NCBI GenBank assembly: GCA_002431395.1
Contig: DJEU01000066.1
Span: 1-47,548, forward strand
Direction: 5' to 3'
From: Lachnoclostridium sp. UBA5890
Lineage (GTDB): Bacteria > Bacillota > Clostridia > Lachnospirales > Lachnospiraceae
Length of the DNA: 47,548 bases
Translations under genes and position numbers: made by a program
Shown here: piece after piece, positions 42,762-47,548 of the stretch
How positions within the stretch are numbered: position 1 is the first letter of the stretch
How the letters are laid out: each line of letters starts with the position of its first letter
Notes under the pieces: generated by a model
The model's database searches: none
What the model saw: only the letters and a program-made list of their open reading frames with translations
Told to the model about the DNA's origin: nothing

Positions 42762-44870
42762 ATGACACATAAGTCAATGCGAAAAGCGATGGCGGCTATT
42801 CTTAGTACAGCGATGCTTTTTCAGATGGGGACAGCTCCCGCGACACAGGCTGCCGTAAAAGTCAAATTAGCAAAAAAATCAATCGTTTTGACGGAAAAGA
42901 AGTCAAAAACGGTGAAAGTTACAGGCGTAAAAAAAGCCAAAATAAAGAAAGTAAAATGGTCCACAAGCAGTAAGAAAATTGCGACTGTGAAAGCAAAAGG
43001 AAAGACTGCCGTAAAAGTGACCGCGAAAAAAGCCGGAAATGCGAAAGTGACCGGTAAATTTACATTGAAAGGTGTAAAGAAGGTTCAGAAGGTGACGTTG
43101 AAGGTTCAGGTGAAGGCTGCGTCCAAAGCAGACGTTGTGAAGGAGACACCGGGAACGGCTTCCCGGCAGCCGGCTGCGACAGCAACTGCAAGTCCTTCTG
43201 CTTCACCGGCAAACGTATCGCCATCCACCAATCCGGCGACGACAACACCGACGAAAAATCCGGATGGATTTGAACCGGTTTTGTTCAAAAATGCAACTTT
43301 TGAAAATGGAACGGATGATTTTGTTTCCCGCGGTTCTTCCAAAGTGTCTCAGGCAGATAACGGATACGAAGGCAAATGCTTGTATGTATCCGGCCGTACG
43401 GACACATGGAATGGGGCAGCAATCGACGTGACAAGCACGATCGTACCGGGCGCCAAATATCATGTGACCGCTTACATGAAGCAGATGTCCGGGGCGGCAG
43501 CAGAGATTAAATGTTCCGCACAGACCGGAAGTACCTATCCGGCGATCGCATCCGTTAAAGATGCACCATCCGGAGAATGGGTAAAACTGGAAGGCGAGAT
43601 TGAAGTGGCTTCTTCTTTCTCTGATTACCTCATTTACTTTGAGGTTCCGGGAAGTGCGACGGCAGATTTTTATCTGGATTCTGTTGTTATCACACAGGTT
43701 TCCAAAGGGAAAGAGGTTATTGACCCGGATTCTTTAGACAGTATCAAGGATACATACAAAAACATTTTCCAATATATGGGAACTTGTGCGAACTATTACG
43801 GTTACGGTGCAAAGAAAGACCAGCTTACAACGCCGAAATTAGTCAACTTCATCAAAAAACAGTTTAACAGCATTACGCTGGAAAATGAGATGAAACCGGA
43901 TACTGTCCTTGGCGGATCCTATAATAAGAAACTGATCAGTGTGGATGAAGCAAAGAAACTTGGCTACATTATTCCGGATAATTACAAGGAAGACGAAGTT
44001 CCACAGCTTGATTTAGGTGCAGTAGATGCAACGTTGGAATTTTGTGCAGAAAACAATGTCAAAATGCGTGCTCACACATTGATGTGGCACCAGCAGACAC
44101 CAAACTGGTTCTTTACTGAGGATTACAGCGGAAGCGGTGTGGTCACACCGGAAGTGATGGATGCCCGTCTTGAATTCTTTGTCCGCACTATGATGAATCA
44201 TGTGATGGATAAAGAGATTGAACTTACCGGAAAAGCAGGAAGTCTCGTATATGCATGGGATGTGACAAACGAGTACATTCATCGTACCAATGAACCAACC
44301 AGTCCAAGCTGGATGGATGTGTACGGCGATATGGATCTGGAACCTTCTTATGTGAAGAAAGCGTTCACACTTGCTTATGAAGAACTTGAAAAACGCGGAC
44401 TTCAGGATCAGGTAACCTTGTTCTACAACGATTACAACGAGTATGATTGTGCAGATAAGATTGTAGAACTTGTAAACTTTATCAACAGTGACAAGAAGAT
44501 TTGTGGTGGAATCGGTATGCAAAGTCACCTGACCGGACCGGAAAATCCGACAATTGACCTTTATGCAGAAACTTTGGATAAATTCCTGGCAACCGGACTG
44601 GAAGTTCAGGTAACAGAGCTGGATGCCGAGGTTGAAAGTAATGATCTGGATGATCAGGCAGCATACATGAAATCCATTATGGAAACCATTGTAACAAAGC
44701 AACTCAATCGTGATAAGAGCGTAAATCCAAAAGGAATCACCGGTGTGACGATCTGGGGCTTGTATGATACCTGCTCTTGGAGAAGCAATATTCCACTTTT
44801 GTTTGCTTCCGGCATCAACGATCCAAAACCATCGTTCTATGCTTTCTTAGAGGCAGCAAAAGCAAAATAA
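42762..44870 (+). CDS. secreted GH10 endo-1,4-beta-xylanase with CBM
   Basis: 702 residues. Signal peptide to about residue 30 (TQAAVK). A very Lys-rich Ig-like (Big_2-type) domain at about 30-120 (KVKWSTSSKKIATVKAKGK) is followed by a Ser/Thr/Pro/Ala linker. A CBM4/9/22-type module (ATFENGTDDF ... LYVSGRTDTW) covers about 170-320, and the GH10 catalytic domain about 330-700. Acid/base Glu 504 is in WDVTNEYI, the nucleophile Glu 619 in VTELD, and HTLMWHQQTPNWF and GVTIWGLYD are present. It degrades plant xylan outside the cell. AAGGAG at 42749-42754 selects ATG 42762 over ATG 42756. Confidence 0.96.
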   Translation: MTHKSMRKAMAAILSTAMLFQMGTAPATQAAVKVKLAKKSIVLTEKKSKTVKVTGVKKAKIKKVKWSTSSKKIATVKAKGKTAVKVTAKKAGNAKVTGKFTLKGVKKVQKVTLKVQVKAASKADVVKETPGTASRQPAATATASPSASPANVSPSTNPATTTPTKNPDGFEPVLFKNATFENGTDDFVSRGSSKVSQADNGYEGKCLYVSGRTDTWNGAAIDVTSTIVPGAKYHVTAYMKQMSGAAAEIKCSAQTGSTYPAIASVKDAPSGEWVKLEGEIEVASSFSDYLIYFEVPGSATADFYLDSVVITQVSKGKEVIDPDSLDSIKDTYKNIFQYMGTCANYYGYGAKKDQLTTPKLVNFIKKQFNSITLENEMKPDTVLGGSYNKKLISVDEAKKLGYIIPDNYKEDEVPQLDLGAVDATLEFCAENNVKMRAHTLMWHQQTPNWFFTEDYSGSGVVTPEVMDARLEFFVRTMMNHVMDKEIELTGKAGSLVYAWDVTNEYIHRTNEPTSPSWMDVYGDMDLEPSYVKKAFTLAYEELEKRGLQDQVTLFYNDYNEYDCADKIVELVNFINSDKKICGGIGMQSHLTGPENPTIDLYAETLDKFLATGLEVQVTELDAEVESNDLDDQAAYMKSIMETIVTKQLNRDKSVNPKGITGVTIWGLYDTCSWRSNIPLLFASGINDPKPSFYAFLEAAKAK

Positions 44871-44890
44871 ATAGTGAAGTGAATGATACT

Positions 44891-44928
44891 GCCCGCCCCG
44901 GAGACGTTGCTCCCCGGGGCGGGATTTT
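44891..44928 (+). terminator. terminator of the xylanase gene
   Basis: Very strong stem CCCGCCCCGGAG / CTCCCCGGGGCGGG with a six-base loop, followed by ATTTTAG. Confidence 0.8.
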
Positions 44929-44990
44929 AGTGTGGCGTGCTGTGCTGCGCGGGAGTGCTTGTGTGGTTTTGCGACGGGATTTGCGATTTT

Positions 44991-45238
44991 TGGTCTAGCA
45001 AGAGGGCGTTGCGATTTGAACCATAAGAATTTGGCAATGGATTTGGTTCAAAACAAGAAATTTCGTCTCGAACCATAAAATTTTGAGAGGAGTTTGGTTT
45101 AAGGGGATAATATGGCGATTTAGGGCAAAAACTGTATGAAGTTTGTATGGTCTGGGCAGAGAAAATGAACCCTGGGTCAAGTGCAAAGGCAAAATCGTGT
45201 GGTTCGGACACAAAAATTATAAAAAGAGTCAAAAACAC
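44991..45238 (+). repeat. degenerate AT-rich 53-bp array, five units
   Basis: TGGTC/TGGTT motifs at 44991, 45044, 45095, 45148 and 45200 are 51-53 bases apart. The unit at 45148 (TGGTCTGGGCAGAGAAAA, later GGGTCAAG) lines up with the GC-rich units at 19568-20307. The last unit ends AAAAAGAGTCAAAAAC, matching the end of the other array (AAAAAGGAGTCAAAAAC at 20325-20341). No gene lies in 44871-45317 apart from these repeats. Confidence 0.7.
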
Positions 45239-45248
45239 GTAATAACAG

Positions 45249-45277
45249 TTGACAGACAACGAAAAATAGGGTAATTT
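45249..45277 (+). promoter_or_regulatory. possible promoter of the MFS gene
   Basis: Perfect TTGACA at 45249-45254, immediately after the repeat array; the -10 at 17 bases (TAATTT) is poor. Confidence 0.35.
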
Positions 45278-45317
45278 TAACATAGAAAATGATTTGAGAA
45301 AAGAGAGTAAACCCACT

Positions 45318-46508
45318 ATGCAGTCCCAAAACTATCAAAGAACCATGACCGCCTGTTTTATCGCCTACATGGTGCAGGCGGTTGTCAATAATTTTGTACC
45401 ATTATTATTTGTGACATTTCAGCAGACCTACGATATCCCGATGTCAAAAATTACGCTGCTGATCACGCTGAATTTCCTGATCCAACTGGTGATCGACCTT
45501 TTGTCGGCCGGGTTCGTGGATAAGATTGGATACCGCGCATCGGTCATCCTGGCGCATATCTGTGCGGCGGCTGGTTTCGTGCTGCTTACGATACTGCCGG
45601 AAATGCTGCCAAATCCATTTGCCGGAATCCTGATCGCTGTCATGATCTATGCCGTCGGCGGAGGCTTGATCGAAGTGCTCATCAGCCCGATTGTCGAAGC
45701 CTGTCCAACCGATAATAAAGAAAAGGCGATGAGTCTCCTGCACTCCTTTTACTGCTGGGGGCACGTCGGTGTGGTTCTGCTTTCGACGGCATTTTTTGCG
45801 GCAGCAGGCATACAGAACTGGAAAATACTTACAATTCTGTGGGCGGCGATTCCACTTGCAAATTTAGTGCTGTTTGCAGGCGCGCCGATTTTTTCGCTTC
45901 ACGAAGAAAACGAGGCGGGAATGCCGGTAAAAGAATTATTCCGGCAGAAAATATTCTGGATCCTTATGATAATGATGCTCTGTGCGGGCGCGTCCGAGCA
46001 GGCGGTCAGCCAGTGGGCATCGCTTTTCGCGGAAAAAGGGCTGGGTGTGACAAAGACGATCGGCGATCTCGCCGGCCCGATGTCATTTGCCGTTTTAATG
46101 GGAACTTCGCGCTTGTTATATGGAAAATATGGAGAAAAATGGGATCTCAACCGTTTCATGGCAGGAAGTTGTGTGTTGTGCGTCCTTTCGTACCTCTGTA
46201 TCGTCTTTGTGCAAAATGCCGCGGTCAATTTATTGGGCTGTGCGGTTTGCGGTTTTTCCGTGGGAATCCTCTGGCCGGGGACATTCAGCAAAGCCTCTGC
46301 CGCGATCCGGCGGGGAGGAACCGCATTATTTGCCTTTCTGGCGCTGGCAGGCGATGTCGGCTGCTCCGGTGGCCCGACGGTAACCGGTATGGTGTCAAGT
46401 TTGTTTGACAACAATCTGAAAATGGGAATCTTGGCGGCAATCGTATTTCCAATCTTATTATTGGTCGGATTAGCTGCCTTACAAAAAGGAGAAAAACAAT
46501 ATGAGTGA
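45318..46508 (+). CDS. major facilitator superfamily transporter
   Basis: 396 residues from ATG 45318, preceded by AGAGAG; a TTG at 45294 is possible but has no ribosome site. Twelve hydrophobic segments in two sets of six with a charged loop in the middle (HEENEAGMPVKELFRQK). The loop 2-3 signature is present as GFVDKIGYRAS, and GKYGEKWDLNR is the equivalent in the second half. Closest in feel to the sugar:cation symporter/FucP-like group, consistent with the xylanase upstream, but the substrate is not determined. Overlaps the next gene by 8 bases. Confidence 0.88.
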   Translation: MQSQNYQRTMTACFIAYMVQAVVNNFVPLLFVTFQQTYDIPMSKITLLITLNFLIQLVIDLLSAGFVDKIGYRASVILAHICAAAGFVLLTILPEMLPNPFAGILIAVMIYAVGGGLIEVLISPIVEACPTDNKEKAMSLLHSFYCWGHVGVVLLSTAFFAAAGIQNWKILTILWAAIPLANLVLFAGAPIFSLHEENEAGMPVKELFRQKIFWILMIMMLCAGASEQAVSQWASLFAEKGLGVTKTIGDLAGPMSFAVLMGTSRLLYGKYGEKWDLNRFMAGSCVLCVLSYLCIVFVQNAAVNLLGCAVCGFSVGILWPGTFSKASAAIRRGGTALFAFLALAGDVGCSGGPTVTGMVSSLFDNNLKMGILAAIVFPILLLVGLAALQKGEKQYE

Positions 46509-46995
46509 AATTCAGGTAAGAGCTTATACGCAGGCGGATCTTCCGGATATGATCCGCATTTGGAGTGAAGTCGTGGAGGACGGGATCGCCTTTCCACAGG
46601 AAGAAAATTTATTGGAAGAAACCGGAAAAGAATTTTTTGGAAGCCAGACATACAGTGCCGTGGCGGAAGATACGGCGACAGGCGAAATCCTTGGACTGTA
46701 CATACTGCATCCGAATAACGTGGGGCGCTGCGGACACATCTGCAATGCCAGTTACGCGGTCGCAAAAGCAAGCCGCGGACTTCACATCGGGGAGAAACTG
46801 GTGAAGGACTGCCTGAAGCAGGCGCCGCGTTTTGGCTATAAAGTATTGCAGTTCAATGCGGTCGTGGCTTCGAATGTACACGCAAGGCATCTGTACGAGC
46901 GCCTTGGATTTGTGCAGCTGGGGGTTATCCCGGGCGGCTTCCGGATGAAAGACGGTTCGTACGAGGACATTTGTCCGTATTACCACGAGTTGTAG
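46501..46995 (+). CDS. GNAT family N-acetyltransferase
   Basis: 164 residues. Acetyl-CoA-binding motif A is YAVAKASRGLHIGEKLVKD (R-G-x-x-I-G) near 83-101, and the C-terminal NVHARHLYERLGFVQLG is the typical motif B. This is a phosphinothricin/MnaT-like small-molecule acetyltransferase; substrate unknown. Translationally coupled to the MFS gene, so it may modify what that transporter carries. Confidence 0.92.
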   Translation: MSEIQVRAYTQADLPDMIRIWSEVVEDGIAFPQEENLLEETGKEFFGSQTYSAVAEDTATGEILGLYILHPNNVGRCGHICNASYAVAKASRGLHIGEKLVKDCLKQAPRFGYKVLQFNAVVASNVHARHLYERLGFVQLGVIPGGFRMKDGSYEDICPYYHEL

Positions 46996-47013
46996 TTTTT
47001 CGGTAAAAACCTG

Positions 47014-47042
47014 TTGACATTCCAAAAACAAATGACTATAAT
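47014..47042 (+). promoter_or_regulatory. consensus sigma-A promoter of the T-box transcript
   Basis: TTGACA, exactly 17 bases, TATAAT: full consensus. Transcription should start near 47049. Confidence 0.9.
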
Positions 47043-47048
47043 AATCAA

Positions 47049-47335
47049 TAACACGTAGAAGAGACGAGTAAAATGTGATAACATGCCAGAGAGTGGTACC
47101 GGAGGGCGGCGTGCAAACAGGCATCTGCCACAGGCTGGAAGTACCATGATGGGAAGCATTTGAAAACTAACTCTGAGTGGCCCCAATCCGGTCCGGTGAC
47201 TCCGTTATCGTCAAATGAAGCCGGGTATATCCGACTGCCGCAAGTGCAGTCTTATGTACCAAAAAGGGTGGAACCGCGGATGAATATTTCAGCCCGTCCC
47301 TTTAAACCTAAGTGTTTAGAGGGGCGGGCTTAATT
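47049..47335 (+). promoter_or_regulatory. T-box leader, specifier probably ACU (threonine)
   Basis: The T-box sequence AGGGTGGAACCGCGG lies at 47265-47279. Stem I shows the AGTA of the specifier loop (47070-47073 region) and TGGTAC/GTACCA arms. The stretch GAAA-ACT-AACTC-TGAG at 47162-47177 has the same spacing as the glyQS leader from memory (GAAA-GGC-five bases-TGAG). That places ACT, a Thr codon, at 47166-47168. Shifting one base would give AAC (Asn). Uncharged cognate tRNA would bind specifier and T-box bulge and prevent termination, so the regulated gene should be threonyl-tRNA synthetase or a threonine gene. No gene starts before the window ends. Confidence 0.9.
47292..47335 (+). terminator. 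T-box-controlled terminator
   Basis: GCCCGTCCCTTTAAAC / GTTTAGAGGGGCGGGC stem with TTAATTG after it. It competes with the antiterminator formed by the T-box sequence. Confidence 0.85.
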
Positions 47336-47357
47336 GCGTATAAACAACGAGACACGC

Positions 47358-47416
47358 AGAATCCGAAAAGTTGCAGCATTGTGCTTGCACAAAATGCTGG
47401 CAACTTTTCGGATTCT
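47358..47416. repeat. 59-bp near-perfect inverted repeat
   Basis: Arms AGAATCCGAAAAGTTGC / GCAACTTTTCGGATTCT, inner AGCATT/AATGCT and the GTGCTTGCAC tip, forming one long hairpin between the T-box terminator and the tandem repeat. Confidence 0.9.
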
Positions 47417-47548
47417 ATGTGACGACTGTCACGACGATGAGCTCCGGAAGGAGCGAAGAGTGCGTGTCGAGAGAGCGGATTCTATGTGACGACTGTCACG
47501 ACGATGAGCTCCGGAAGGAGCGAAAAGTGCGTGTCGAGGGAGCGGATT
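47411..47548. repeat. 67-bp tandem repeat running off the window
   Basis: Two full units (47411-47477, 47478-47544; two mismatches) and the first bases of a third. Each unit holds two small hairpins, GTGAC/GTCAC and GCTCC/GGAGC with a GGAA loop. The first unit begins inside the right arm of the preceding hairpin. Confidence 0.92.

Noticed and set aside
47160..47172. Reading the T-box specifier as AAC (Asn) or GCA (Ala)
   Set aside because: GCA falls in a likely helix, and the GAAA-three bases-five bases-TGAG spacing favours ACU; AAC remains possible but less likely.

Overview
The window looks like chromosome of a Gram-positive anaerobe of the class Clostridia, most likely a Lachnospiraceae gut bacterium (inference). 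The grounds are AddAB in place of RecBCD, a T-box leader, a ClpC-type unfoldase, consensus sigma-A promoters, Firmicutes-type ribosome binding sites, lysine-rich secreted proteins with bacterial SH3 repeats, a GH10 xylanase and the compact spacing. No rRNA, tRNA, phage or transposase gene was found. 

Region 1 (1-16031) is an accessory block of four consecutive ABC-transporter sets on the + strand. It starts with a small secreted protein (264-692) and a solute-binding-type lipoprotein. Next come an ATPase with a 637-residue permease, two FtsX/MacB-topology permeases with a LolD-like ATPase, a permease carrying a large extracytoplasmic domain with its own ATPase and a second permease, and a hidden 55-residue membrane protein. 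A second module (11496-16031) has a lipoprotein, two permeases, an ATPase and another lipoprotein. The first part resembles a lactococcin-972-type bacteriocin/export locus, but with a split permease and many added parts. Duplicated non-coding blocks (132-200 = 11336-11404; 4850-4885 = 11476-11511) sit at module borders and suggest assembly by recombination. The repeated hairpin block is also a candidate minus-strand small RNA. 

Region 2 (16032-22783) holds an HD-GYP protein, a Ca2+/Na+ antiporter, a YugP-type metallopeptidase, a probable 6S RNA with its own promoter and terminator, a GC-rich 53-bp tandem array, glutamine-dependent NAD+ synthetase and a small membrane-anchored FMN-binding-like protein. 

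Region 3 (22879-38947) has addB, addA, a methyltransferase, a glucosaminidase-like SH3 protein and a cohesin-like anchored protein in one direction. A palindrome-rich gap follows, then clpC, a small conserved gene, radA and a membrane protein. 

Region 4 (38948-46995) has a 63-bp hairpin array, a small secreted protein, an SH3-NlpC/P60 hydrolase and ridA (minus strand), then a cytidylate-kinase-like gene, a GH10 xylanase, a degenerate 53-bp array, an MFS transporter and a GNAT acetyltransferase. 

Region 5 (46996-47548) is a promoter with a T-box leader whose specifier reads best as ACU (Thr), followed not by a gene but by a long hairpin and a 67-bp tandem repeat that run off the end. 

The most unusual material is the multi-ABC cluster with its border repeats, and the set of intergenic arrays. 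Two of these arrays share period, motif and 3' boundary although one is very GC-rich and the other AT-rich.
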